Positions 1 through 12,300 of a stretch of 64,000 bases of DNA are shown one piece after another. The number at the start of each line of letters is the position of its first letter. The first letter of the stretch is position 1. The stretch spans positions 3,224,001-3,288,000 of the forward strand of contig OZ014416.1 of assembly GCA_963965975.1 (NCBI GenBank), written 5' to 3'. A model generated the notes under the pieces. The model ran no database searches. It was not told where the DNA came from and was given only the letters and a program-made list of their open reading frames with translations. The DNA is from Xestospongia bergquistia (Eukaryota > Porifera > Demospongiae > Haplosclerida > Petrosiidae). The position numbers were made by a program, and so were the translations under genes.

Positions 1-3000
1 ATATTTTCAAATATAATGTCAAAGTTTATGTCACAAAGAGTGTGACATAATTCTTTTACAACTTACTAAAGTGTGTTGTATTAATTATCACAATAATAGG
101 CATATTTCACTAAACCCTACACATTAAACACTAACACTAAAGCCTGAACAAAAAAACACACACTTTAAACTCTAAGCCCTAAACCCACTAAAGTCTTATA
201 AATCTGATTTGTCCTGACACTTATCTTACACTACAGTCTAATATGCATGTAAAATAGACCACCCACGCAATATATGCTGAGATTCAAAGCATCAAAGCCC
301 TGAACATGGAGCAGCCCACCCACTTAATGTCTGTTGGAATGCAGGATGTTTTGAATTTTGAACCTTAGTAAGTAGTATAAATAGAGTTCTTCCTTTTACT
401 TTTTTAATTATTTAAGCTACTGATGAAGATAGTCAGTTTTGGATTTGTGGTAACTCAGGATTGTAAAGTTGCCAACAAAATTATTACAAATGGTATAAGG
501 GTTGTTACTACTGTTTTACATCAGTATATGGTACAACCATCCACTGCAAGTTGTACAATATCGGAAGCAGTAGTTGGATGTAATAAACGTTTGATGATAA
601 TGGAGTTAATAGCACTAACAAGAAAGTCCTTTTTCTGTAAACAAGTGAGTAGAATTAAAAGATCAATCAAACAACTCTAGAGTGGTACTTCTATTGTTGG
701 TTCATAGGCTGGAAGCTGAATTATTTTAATCTAGCTAAAAGATATTAAATTTTTCATGTTAAGTTGAAATATATGACACCTTAATTTCAGATTTACTTCT
801 ACTGCACCTTAATCATTCTAATTACTCAGACTCAGAGTTGCCATTCGTTTGAGACTGTGTATGAACATGTTCTGCAATGTGGATTAATTTTTTTCATCAT
901 CTGTAGACATTTAGTTTGAAAATGAACAATTCTCACAACTGTCATCATTAAAAGGAGAAGATCCACTTCATATAGTTTATTCAAATTTGCTACAAAAGAA
1001 TGTGACTAGATGAGTGTTGTTAGATGAATTTAAGTGTTGCTTAAACTTTGATGGGTACCAGTCTTATTGATTTGAGATTGTTTCAGAATAATCTGAAATA
1101 ACATAACCAGAAGTCAGTATTGTAATAAATCTATGAAATTGCAGTAGTACATCTTCCATTCTTTTGTCGGTAATCTGCCAAATGGAGATAATGATGTCAC
1201 ATGACATTATGCAAACCCAGTACATTTTGTGAGAAAAAGAGACCAGCTCTTTCTCTGTTAATTCTCGATAACATCATAATGCTGGACATTGTACTATCCC
1301 TGCTGGTAGTACTCATGCTCAGCACCAATCTGCATGAATCATTGAGCAGCCAAATGGTCATGTCCCTCATCATTGACTGCCATGTCAGAATATACTACCT
1401 CATGGAATCCTCTACACTCATCATCAAACAATTAGCCACCTTTCCTTCAGTTCCATCAAGTAGTGGTTTTCAATATTGATATCACTAAAATGCCATACTA
1501 ATTACGAAGTAGTAAAAAAATATATATGCACCCTTAGAAGAGAAGGTATTTTCCTGTGCATTCTTCACAAAGTGAGTCAAAGATCATTGTTATGATGAAG
1601 ATGCCATAGCTTGGAATGTTGTAACGGAAAAAGACAAAATCATAGCGATAAAAATTAGTTTTTCACCTCTGAATATGTTGGCCCTTGATCTGACTCCCAT
1701 GGATAAATTGGCTTCCTTCACACTGACAGAGACCTGGAAGATGATGTTTACTGACCACTTCTCTAGATGAGCATGTCACTATTAATAATCATTGGCATTT
1801 AGTCAATTATCATTTATCAGTAAATTTCACAAGAACTAATTAACCTCTTAATTTTCATTACTCTTTGACTTATATGTTGGATAACTAATCATTAATTTTG
1901 TTCTTTCAAGTCAAAAATGTTGTACTTTAATATAACAATAATTTATTGTTAGGCAGAATCTACAAGAAAGAAAATTTACCAAAGTAAGTAATCTTTAGGT
2001 TTTTGCTTGAGTTATCCATCTTTGCAACTTTCTACCAAAGGCACATCTTATGAGAAATCTCATGCCACGTATATATACATTTTCTAAAATTAATTCTTCA
2101 TAAGGTCTCTTTTGAAACTTCTCTTGCTTTTTTTTCTTTTTCGTGATATCTAACTTTAATCAGATGTTTTGGTTGATCTAATTCATTTAACAATTCTCTG
2201 CATAATATATTATATAGCATAAAGTGAAGATAGATTCATATATACTTTCATCAGGTTTTTCGGGAATTTCATTACTTTTAAGATCAGTATGAGATTTTTT
2301 GGTTACCTAGCTTAAAATAAGAATATCTTAATTTAACTTACATTTTCATGATACTACTTTTAATCTCTGTACCAAAATTTGGTTGATTTTCCTTGTTATT
2401 GTATTATATAATAGTTAATTATATACAAAGTAGGACAATCAATGACTAACCTTAACTTTGCTTTGTCGTCCTATATCCTATAACAGTACAGAAGAAAACA
2501 AATGTTCTATGCTATAAATTCTTGAAGCATACTGCTTGGCTCTTTAAAGCTTTATTGTTTTCATAGATAATTCTTAGATGTTTTAGCTAGTTGTTCCTTT
2601 TACAGTTTATATGGTTCAATCCCTGATATTATTTCATAAAAGTCTGTTAGCCTAACATTACAAAAGTATACTATTTCTCATTTCTTTGACTTGTACTTAT
2701 AAACTTTTAATTTCTCTTCTAATTCTGACACCTTACATTTTATTATTAAATTGTGAAGTAATGTAAGCTTGGCTTACTTTCATTTTCATCTTGCATAACT
2801 GAGCATTAACAGAATGCTTTTCTGCATTTTGCTTACCTTCTTTGTTGCACTTATGTTTCCCACTAAAGTATCACACTTTCGTCTTTATATATTTTTTTGA
2901 AGTATCTCATTGCACACATTATGTCCCAAAGATGTGTGCATATGGTATACATTTATAATACACATCATCAAATTATGTAAATGTTTGATTCTGGGTGTGT

Positions 3001-3609
3001 ATACACTTTCAATCCCTTCTCCAAATAGCTAGAGCATAAAAGCACACATATTGGAAGGTCTTCGTAGGTTTGAAACACTCATGTCAAAATGACAGTAGCC
3101 TGCAACACTAACTTTGATTTTAATCCTTCGTTCATGCTTGCTAATCTAGGTCTTCAGTGTTGCAGCAACAAATCAAGGAGTAATTCTACCATAGTTAAAG
3201 TGTACCATGATACTCATTCATTGATATAAACAAAAGTACACTGCATAAGATCTATGTCCTGATTCTAATTAAGAAAGTTCCTTATATATCTTCATTTCAT
3301 CTAAAAATTTACCAAGTCATGTATAACAATCCAACTCCCAATCCATTAAACCCTCACAATTACTTTGATTTAATATAAGCTAGATCATACAGTAAATTGT
3401 CCATATTGTTTTCACAAACACTTTATAATCTGATATCAAATTCAAAGCCATATTATACAATGAATTCTTTAGTAAATTACCGACATAGAACCCATCAAAA
3501 CTTACATATTAAAAATGAATATTTCTGACAAGATTAAATAGTGACTCTTGATCAAAAGACAAAAAAGATTAATAAAAAGACAAGTCCAGCTTGCATACAG
3601 TGCTTGGTC
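1..3609. other. AT-rich intergenic stretch, no supported gene
   Basis: No gene can be supported in the 3.6 kb downstream of the glycosyltransferase. Two modest open stretches on the plus strand (423-680 and 1201-1479) and a short open frame ending near 1770 lack recognisable motifs, convincing splice partners or family similarity. They are most likely chance frames or old transposon debris. Confidence 0.5.
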
Positions 3610-6300
3610 CTAAGTATTTTTTGATATTTCCTTCTCTGACTTCACTTCATGACCATATGCTAACATTCCTAGCTGTCTAATAGAACCATCTGCCATAGCT
3701 TTGCTTTTTAAGCACATCCTGTATTGTTTGGTAGGTAAATTTGTGTCACAATACTTCTCATGCCAAATGTGAAATATAGCTGGATCAGGTGAGCGAATCA
3801 CTTCTAGATGACTCGAAATTAACTTGCGAAACAACTGCACATCTTCCCATCCCCATCCTTGAATTGTAGTATCAAAACCTTTATGAAATATAAAGTCTGA
3901 TCGGTACATGCAAGCCATACCAAAGCCGAAAGTACGCCAAAATCCAGACTCACGATGGATTACTAGACGCTCTTCAAGTTTTGGTATTTGTGGTTCATCA
4001 TGGTATACAAGTTCCGGATTATATAAGCTAAAGACAATAGGATAGTAAACCTTAGCTGCAGGAGCCGTGTTCAAACGACAACGATCTATAAAAGTTGATG
4101 TAAAGTAGATATCTACATCACAAAAGAACATCAACACATTGCCACCTGTCCAGGCCTCAGCACCAGCTAATAAACCTCCACCTCGTGTAAAGTTTCCTTC
4201 TTTTTGTATAAGCTTGTAGTCTTTGTATTGATATTTCTCACCAGCTTTAGTCAACAATGCCAAAGCCTCCTTTTTGCCTTCTTCTCCAAAATAAACCAAA
4301 GTGAAAAAGATATGTTGGTCTTTTTCAACAATGGGCATAAACATGTCAAGAAATTGTGCCAGTGTTTCAAGACGCCCTTGAAGAGGCATGATCATATTAA
4401 TCCAAACATTTCTTTTGTCAAACATGTTGTTAGTGACAAGCTGTAATGGTGCAAAGGGTCTGAATACAGAGACATGTTGAAACACACATTTAGTGTTTGT
4501 TTTGTAGTAGAGTTCATACTGGGACCCCTTGGTTTTATCAGTACGCATATAACCAAATAAGAAGTCATTTGGCTGGAAGTGTGTTATTGTAGTCTGGTTG
4601 GTATTAAGTGAGTTTAAAGTAAACTGTAGAACCTGATCTCGATCACTCTTACTGTGTCCTGCTGGTAGTTGTTCAGGTTTGTGACTCATACCCGAATCCA
4701 GTGAATAAAGGTAATCCTATAAGAAAATTAGCATATTTCACAAAGAATACTTTTGTTTGTTGTTTAATAGAAATTATATGGGTATAGACAGTTGGTGAAG
4801 GCTATAGGTACGGCATAACTTTTAAAAAATAAGTAACAACACAAGAAAATGTAAAACAAACCTGTGTATAGTTTAGAGATTGTGGAGACATATGTGTCTT
4901 AAGGACAGGTTCTAGAACCCAGATGGCAAAGATAGGACTGTCTATAGGGTGCATATGTTATGGACTAGTTACTACTAGTCCCGTCTTAATCATCTAGGTC
5001 TTCCCGAAGAAATTATTCATGCCTATTTTATTTAGTCAAAGCTACATACACAATAGAAGGTCAGTCAGGTCTAGTAGTCTAGTCTAGTGTTTATAATGTC
5101 CCATGTGTTTTCTTTTCTTTGGTAAATAGTGTACTTAAGGTTGACATTGTGACAAGCAATGCAGCTATACATATAGTTATCCATTGTACAGGTCTACAAG
5201 ACGACATGTTAAGTCTGGAAAATAAGAATAGCTCCCTCAAAGCATATGTTAAATGTATGCTGTATATATAACACAATAGAGCAATAACAATCACACAACA
5301 GACACACAGACAAAAATTGTAAATAACATATTAATGTGCACATGGAAGACATTTTTGAACAATAATGAAACTAAAGTTTACCTTATTGAAGTGAGTATAA
5401 AGTATCACTTCAAACTCAGAGCTTAGTCTGATATTCATAGTACGTAAATCCATGGATGATATTCTTGGAGCCATTTGACCTTCCATGTGCTTCTGTTGGT
5501 GACGTCCATATTGTATTTCAGCCATTTTTTCAATAAGTAATAAATTACGCCTTTCCATATTATTACAAAGTTGTTTTTGAGTTTCCAGCTGATGTTTCAG
5601 GTCCTTAATTCTTTTCTGAAGGTTACTTATCTAATGACAGACCGATAACAATTGTTATACTTTACTTATAGCATAGAAAATGTATGTGTAAATAAAAATT
5701 AGTAGTAACTGATGCAACACTTTACATAAGTTAGTCGTCAATCTAAACTCAAAAGCTAGAACAGAGTGTATATCACCCACAATCAACTAAGTGCAGTATT
5801 CTCTAAATCAGCTGAGTATAATATTTGATAAAAAAGTAAAAACATCATGCACTACAGCAATACAATATATGGAGTAGACAAGACCAAAATTGTTTAAAAA
5901 CCATAATAAAACACTGTGGCTATGGTACTTCAAAGAGTAAATCCTGTCAGACAAATACATTAAAGAGTCATGGTGGAATATGTGTCATACAGCAAGTGGG
6001 TATGTAATATCGTGTAATTAATGCAGGTATGACCAAGTTAAGAGATACAATTTAAGTCGGCTGTGACAACACACTGACCTGACTATCATGGGAATTTTTA
6101 TTTATATATAATTGTTCCTGTAGTTGCCTGAATCTCTCCTCTCCATAACCACCTGCCCCAACATCAGTCATTAGTCTTCTAGTTCGCGTTTTAGGCTCTG
6201 GGGTCACTGATATTAACGGATAGCACAAAGCAAGTAAAGCCTCCGCGAGTACTAGAGCAGTGAGTATGACAGATTTCCATCTCATTTTAACAGGAGACAT
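3610..6300 (-). CDS. CSGALNACT: Chondroitin sulfate N-acetylgalactosaminyltransferase (CSGALNACT1/2-like), 3 exons
   Basis: This is a Golgi type II membrane enzyme that would transfer GalNAc from UDP-GalNAc to start or extend chondroitin chains on proteoglycans. The exons are 6079-6300, 5382-5630 and 3610-4716, all in phase 0, giving 525 aa; the human enzymes are 532-542 aa. Exon 1 encodes a short basic N-terminus and a signal-anchor helix (about residues 9-30). Exon 2 encodes a coiled-coil stem rich in Gln, Lys and Leu, then a conserved stretch leading into the catalytic domain. Exon 3 carries the whole catalytic domain. Visible motifs are a metal-binding DVD in FFCDVDIYFTS, then RLNT, ESGFWRTFGFGM, the acceptor-side GWGWEDVQLFRK, FHIWHEKYC and the C-terminal QLGMLAYGHE, each closely matching the vertebrate CHGN domain. 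The start is the only ATG that places the anchor helix at the N-terminus. No frameshift is seen, so the gene looks intact. Confidence 0.93.
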
Positions 6301-6889
6301 ACTAGAGTTTTTCTTAAGAGAACCTTGTGGTTGTACTTTCTCAGGGGTAAAATACCACGCAGTATGTTTGGGTGTGGCTGCAATCTGGCACGCAGCACTT
6401 TGAATGTTAATTCATATGGTACACTTGAAATGTCAAGGTTATACTGCTAACTTCTGGTGCCACCTATTTTCTTTCATTGATTGCAACAAGAGTAGAAAAG
6501 TGGATATTTCATTTTTGGAATTGGGCTATTTTCCCATTTTGAGTTCATTAAAAAGTGCAGTAGATATGGAATTTTTTTGCTAAACCTATTTTTCTATTTT
6601 CATTTCATAAGAGGGTGCAAAATTAGGTATTTTAGTCAAACTTACTTTTCCATTCTTTTTATTGGAAGATGTAAAATTAGGTTATTTGATTAAACCTAAT
6701 CTTCTATTTTCTGCCTTTGCGAAGAACATGGATAATCAGAAATTCATTATTTTGGATTTATAGATGAGTCAAACTTACTTCCCTCATTGTACTCATGAGC
6801 TTGAGATCATACAAAATTCGTCCAAAGTTAGAGTTGATCATAAGTTACAAAGATTGTAGAGTAATATTTTTACTACACATAAGTTTTTA

Positions 6890-7075
6890 TCCATCTAACT
6901 ATTTCTATCCATCCATTCTTTTATTCATCCATTCATCCATTTATCTATTCATCAAATTAACCTTTACTCCATATATATAACTCATTATCTATCTATATCT
7001 ACATGTTTGTCCAATAGTTATCCATCCAACCTTCCATTTATCTTTCCATCCATCCATCAATATCTATCTATTTAT
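6890..7075. repeat. ATCC/ATCT-rich low-complexity tract
   Basis: Irregular runs of ATCC, ATCT and TTCATCC units fill this stretch. The short open frames here (for example at 6795-6980 and 7007-7243) encode only Ile/Ser/Tyr/Pro-rich low-complexity sequence and are not credible genes. Confidence 0.7.
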
Positions 7076-7428
7076 TATTTAGTACTGAAGTACTTTAATG
7101 TAAACTTTAAATATATAAGTTTAGAGGAGGATGATATTACATCTGCCATATTATCCATGCCCAACTCTGACATATCACCAAATAAAATAACTTACAATTA
7201 CATACTTCAACACTTCTTTATTTATTATTCTCAATGTCAATGAATATTTACTTTTGAAAGAAGCAGATCATTTTCAATGTAATCATGTACTCAGTAAAGA
7301 GAATGACAAAACAAATGTTTTAAAAGCTGTCTTCAGTGTAGAAATAAACAATAGGTGCAGAAGTTAAGAAATAGGTTGAATAATCTATTTTACCTAAAAA
7401 GAATGGATGTCTAAAAGAGTAATATATA

Positions 7429-7690
7429 CCATATACTGGGATTTATTGGCGACCGATAAAATTTGGCGAATTGACGAATTTCGAAAAATCGCCAAATCAA
7501 ATAACTGCCAAAATTTATCACGTATGACCACGCAAACACGCCCACATTTTAATCTATACACATGAAAGATTATTTCATTAATGCGGGTGTCGTAACAAGA
7601 CATGTGCTATATTCGTCAAATTTAATCTAGCTAGTTATAAATTTTACAATTCGCCAAATTTTATCGTTGCCAATAAATTCCGGTATACAG
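7429..7690. mobile_element. 262-bp MITE with TA target duplication
   Basis: The two ends are inverted repeats of about 42 bp. The left arm, starting around 7429, reads tatactgggatttattggcg, and the right arm ends ccaataaattccggtatac. A shared inner block, ataaaatttggcgaattg, lies in opposite orientation on the two sides. TA dinucleotides flank the element at 7427-7428 and 7691-7692, as expected for a Tc1/mariner-mobilised non-autonomous element. It encodes no transposase. Confidence 0.8.
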
Positions 7691-8563
7691 TACTGAAATA
7701 TTGCAGCAACTAACTGTAACAGTTATTAGTTTAGTCATATGTCAGATTTGGGTACTATTCTGTTAATAAAAAAGTGACAAAAGGTGGATGTATTACAGGA
7801 CTATAGTATAAGTTGCCAGATCTAGAGACGTATGTTGAAATACAGAAAGAAGATTAAAAAAAAGAAAGCACGTGTGCTTAAGTTTTCATCATATCTTGCA
7901 AGCAAATTATGTTATTTAAGTTTGTTTTGGAGTATAATTGTAAAGTGTGCATGACATGTAAAGAAAGTATGATGAATATTTGGAATGTAATATCAAAAAA
8001 GTAAGTAATAATTTCATAAAGATAAGAATAAGGTTGTATTGACTTGAAGTTTGGTTATGATCTCCAGATTGTTGCCTTTTTAATGTGCCAGATTGTCAAA
8101 TAGCTAAATAAAGTCTAGAGAAAAGACCATAATAGTTAAGAGAATTAGGAACAACTTAATCCTAATTAACGTCAGTGCAATTGAAGTCACAAGAAAGAAT
8201 GATGTTTGGTTTATAGGTAGAGAGCTATTGGAGGTTACAATATTTTGGAAATGTGTGCCAGAACTGTTATGGAGGGTGTGCAAATCAGATTAGCGGTTTA
8301 GAAGAAAGAGTAGGTTCAACAACTATAAATTTGACTGATACATAGACAAGCTTAGAGGGGATGGGAGGACAGAATGCAATAATGGTACTACCTCTGCGAG
8401 AACATTTGTTGTGATGGTAGAGATTAAGTTGGGAGGAAGAGTTTGTTAGAGTAAATGGAATCAAACAGTCAACTTTTTATCACACAAATGAGATTGTGAG
8501 AGGATTAGAGATTGAAAGAGATTTTCTTTCAAAAATGCCTGCATTCCAATTGTGAACATGAGC

Positions 8564-8830
8564 TTAACTGATTGGATATTGGAGCGTTAGAATTTGACAT
8601 GGACCCAGATGGGGGGCATGATTATTTAAGAAATTTTCCCAATGTAACAACACCCTTCTTTTTGTGGAATCAGGATCAAGCCAGATGTCTTTTAAGGAAT
8701 GTCTCTTGCTCAAGCAATGAAAATCTTTGATGGATTCAAGTTTTTCTGACAAAAACTCTGTAAAATTGTGTGAATCCAGCCTTTTGTAAGTCAATGAACT
8801 GAGCAGTGCCCTTTGGACAGCCTTTAGCAT
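8564..8830 (-). CDS. Hypothetical open frame of 88 codons
   Basis: This frame has a protein-like composition, with mixed Leu, Arg, Asp and Trp rather than low complexity. I recognise no family in it. It lies in the METTL14 upstream region on the opposite strand, and no clear splice partner was found on either side. It could be the relic of a mobile-element gene or a chance frame. Confidence 0.2.
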   Translation of the reverse strand: MLKAVQRALLSSLTYKRLDSHNFTEFLSEKLESIKDFHCLSKRHSLKDIWLDPDSTKRRVLLHWENFLNNHAPHLGPCQILTLQYPIS

Positions 8831-9335
8831 CTAAAGAGAAATATGTTGAATTTATTTTCCTGTTGGTTGTTGTAACATCGACTGTTGTAATCATTGGAGT
8901 GTAAAACTACTGGAAATTCAGTTAACACTTTTCCAGTAGGAGAGGATCATATTTGTAAATGAAGAAGAAATTAGGGCAGAAACTGCCTCACTGTAAATAG
9001 CTTTAATTGTAATGGTGGCTCAGCAATTGACTTATTGTTTCTCCTAGATCAAAGATATCAGATCTAACTTGAGAGAGCCAAGTTCAGAGTGTAGCAGATC
9101 ATTTAATTTTCTTAAGAGAGACAGTTAACTTCCACATTCCATTCTTTTGTTATTGTTGACAGGCTTAATGGATAATTGACAAACCCTACAGATATTCAAG
9201 GTGGACCACATTCAGCTAAGACACGACGCCCTTTCTCGAGTGGCGTTTGAACGAGACAATAATTAGCGTAGTTACGTAGTCTGTACTGTCTATGCAATTA
9301 CTAATGCTTAGTGTAGGCGTGGTATAATAAGTAAA

Positions 9336-9350
9336 ATGGCGACAGAATGA
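9336..9350 (+). promoter_or_regulatory. Four-codon upstream ORF overlapping the METTL14 start
   Basis: An ATG at 9336 opens a frame of four codons whose TGA stop (9348-9350) overlaps the METTL14 ATG (9347-9349) as ATGA. If transcription begins upstream of 9336, ribosomes would meet this start first and reach METTL14 by leaky scanning or by reinitiation at the overlap. The transcription start is unknown, so the regulatory role is inferred. Confidence 0.35.
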
Positions 9351-12300
9351 CAACTAAAGAAAAGCAGCATTACTCTGTTCAGATTCGTCAAGAAAGGAAG
9401 CGAGCTCGCTCTTGTACTCCTCCTCTTCAAGAAATAAAGAAGAGTGACAAGTGTGACGATGAATGTGTGAAAAGTGTTCGTCAAGTTAAAAAACTATTGA
9501 AAATAATGAAGAAGCGATCTAACTGGAAAAAGAAGTTAATAGCCAAGGAGGTAGTTAAGTAAAAGTGTTATTCGACACACAACTTGTTTTTTCTTAATTA
9601 AGTTATACAGCAAGTTTCGTAGATAAATAGGCATGTAGTCCGACATTTGCTATTTTGTACTATGATTGAGTGAGGTGACAATATCATATAATAATTAAGA
9701 TCATAGTCTGATAAAATTAATGGGTAGGAGACAAAACAATGGCACAAAATTTTTGGATCCTAAATTCCCAATTTACTATTTATGCTGTCAGTACTTGTGT
9801 GATCGCTAACAGTGTTAAAATTTGGTGTTTTCATCTCTAGACATTCTAGATATTTGAGTCAATTTATTATTAAATGTTTTCAATCAATATATATTAACTA
9901 GGCTATGCGACACTTTAAAACCTTAGTGGGCATTTATTGTGGAATTATGATGCCTGGGTGTAGACATGCCATTGATAATAATCCTCTTTAGAAACCACAA
10001 TAGACAAATAATTTGATACAGTTTAAATGTTTTTGCTTGAAATTAACTTCTATTCAATTTTGCTGAGGACTTTATGCCCTAAAACATTTTCCTACTAGAT
10101 ACTCAAATGTTTTGAATTACTTACTTTAATTGTTATAGTCTTTGGCTCATTTTAAACTGTGACTGACTAACTGAGTTTAATTGTCAAAGAAATAGCTTTT
10201 TAGACATAGTTTATGAAAATAATGGTTATACAGTAGTATATATACTCTAACATGATAGTACGCTATACCAACCTCATTACTAGAAGAGTTATCTACATAG
10301 ACTGACAGACTCATTTGTGTATCACTCTGTTTGTGTGAGTTTAACTACTTTTTATTGAATTTCAAATATGAGGACAAAAGCTTTATCACTGACATAACTG
10401 GGTCTTACCCAGTTTTATAGGCCAATATTCTTTGAGAGACACTTTGAAGCTTTTTGAAATGTTTTTAAAGTTATTTTCCGATGCTTTTTCCTTATACATA
10501 CATGTATAAGACATTGATCTGATTTTATTCCTCTGTTACAGTTACAGAATGCATGTGTAACTATCTGCATACATTATTTCACCTTAACTCGTTTTTAGCC
10601 TGAGATAACATTGACTTCTTGAAATGGTCATAGTTCTATATGTTATTGATAACTTTACTTGATGTACACATAACCTTATGTCCATCTCCTTAGTTAATAA
10701 TAGCTATCATTGCTAATAAGATCCCAGAATTGACATTAAATGTTAGTTTCTTACAGCAAAGTTTATAAGACTTGACTCGTAAAGCTCAAGAGACTAAAAT
10801 ATTTTCTGTTTAATTGTCAATAAGAAAGTAGTTCCCTTACTGACAAAGCTGATGCTAATAATTGTAGCTTCTTGTCATCCTCTACTACAATGACTTTATT
10901 TTAATTTGCATATTAGTAATAGAGCTGACTATTATATTAATGTTGTGATACTTGCTGACTACATGTGGATTCAGTATCCATCATTATAGAAATGATATTA
11001 TTGAAATACATATTTTTCCTTGGAATATGTACTTTCAATTCAAATGTACGGCTAAATGGTATGTATTTGCTAGTCTATTTGTGAAGTAGCAAACATGTTG
11101 AAATGATAGTAACATGAAAGTTATAATAGGGTAGATAAGCCTGCATTAATAAGTGGACCTTTTAGGTATCGTGATGATATGTAGACATGATCATTTGTGA
11201 GAAAGATGGTCTTTTAGAATAGTTACATTAGTCTCTGCTAGGAGTATTGACATTAGACAGTATTTACAAATACTAGCACAAGGAGAATACTGATTTTCTT
11301 GTTTCTTCTTTAGTAAACAATGCCCTTGCACACTTAACTATAGTAAATTACTACATAATACATGGATTTTTTTGGAAAGAATAGTTTCTTCTAGTCATTG
11401 ACAACACATTTTGTAAGACAAGTAAACATGTTTCTTCAGAGCTACATGTTTGATGTAGATGGAATGTAGATATATAATGTTGTAATGAAATAGAAAGTAT
11501 TTTACACTAAGTTGTAGTGATCCATTGCCATAGTTGTCTTAATAATGGTTGATGAATGACTACATAGGAATACTGTTTGATATAATGTAGAAATATGCCA
11601 GTACTGTAATTACTCTCATTTTTTGGCTCTGAACAAGTTTGTACAATGTATATTGATCATGACATGCTTTGATAGCTTTATGTTTATATGTTATGTAATG
11701 TTATTTGAGTGGAACTTGAGGGCTTGCTGTGAGAGTGATGTTGTTTAATGTGTTTGATTACTGACATCTATGTCACGTAATTATGGTGTTGCAAACTATG
11801 ATTACATTATGGTATTCTCAGACAATTTGAAAGATTCATCTGTATAATAATTTACATTTTTATTCCTCATGTTGTTGTCTTTGGAAGTGAGATAATTTTA
11901 ATATTTATCATATAGTATTATGTATTTCTATAGTGGGGTATCAGTAGTAGCAGTCGTATAAGATCAAAATTATATAGTAGAAGAGAAATAGAAGAAATTG
12001 ATCGTTACAAGTATTGTCTTAATCCTGACAAGTACAGGTTAGCTTGTATACTAAATTACTAACAGCAACTACACCCTTCTCATTACATTACATCAGGGTA
12101 GTAAGATATCACTAGTATGTTGCACAAGAATGATTTCCTATACTTGATGAACTCCTGTTAACATTGTGGTTCTTTAAAAAAAGTGACTAGCATTGACTAC
12201 ATATATTATGACATCTGTTTGTATTGGAGTTTTTACTGACAAGTTAACTGGGTACTACTGTAAAGTCCAAAAACTGCCTGTTTGGACATCTCTTGGCTTT

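Larger units (their letters stand above)
6301..9335. other. Intergenic region between divergent CSGALNACT and METTL14
   Basis: These 3 kb separate two divergently transcribed genes and must hold both promoters. They contain an ATCC/ATCT low-complexity tract (about 6890-7075), a 262-bp MITE (7429-7690) and an 88-codon minus-strand open frame. Nothing else is recognisable. Confidence 0.5.

Noticed and set aside
5091-5294. Minus-strand 67-codon frame between CSGALNACT exons 2 and 3
   Set aside because: Exons 2 and 3 already join in phase 0 with good splice sites and give the expected protein length; this frame matches nothing in the enzyme family.
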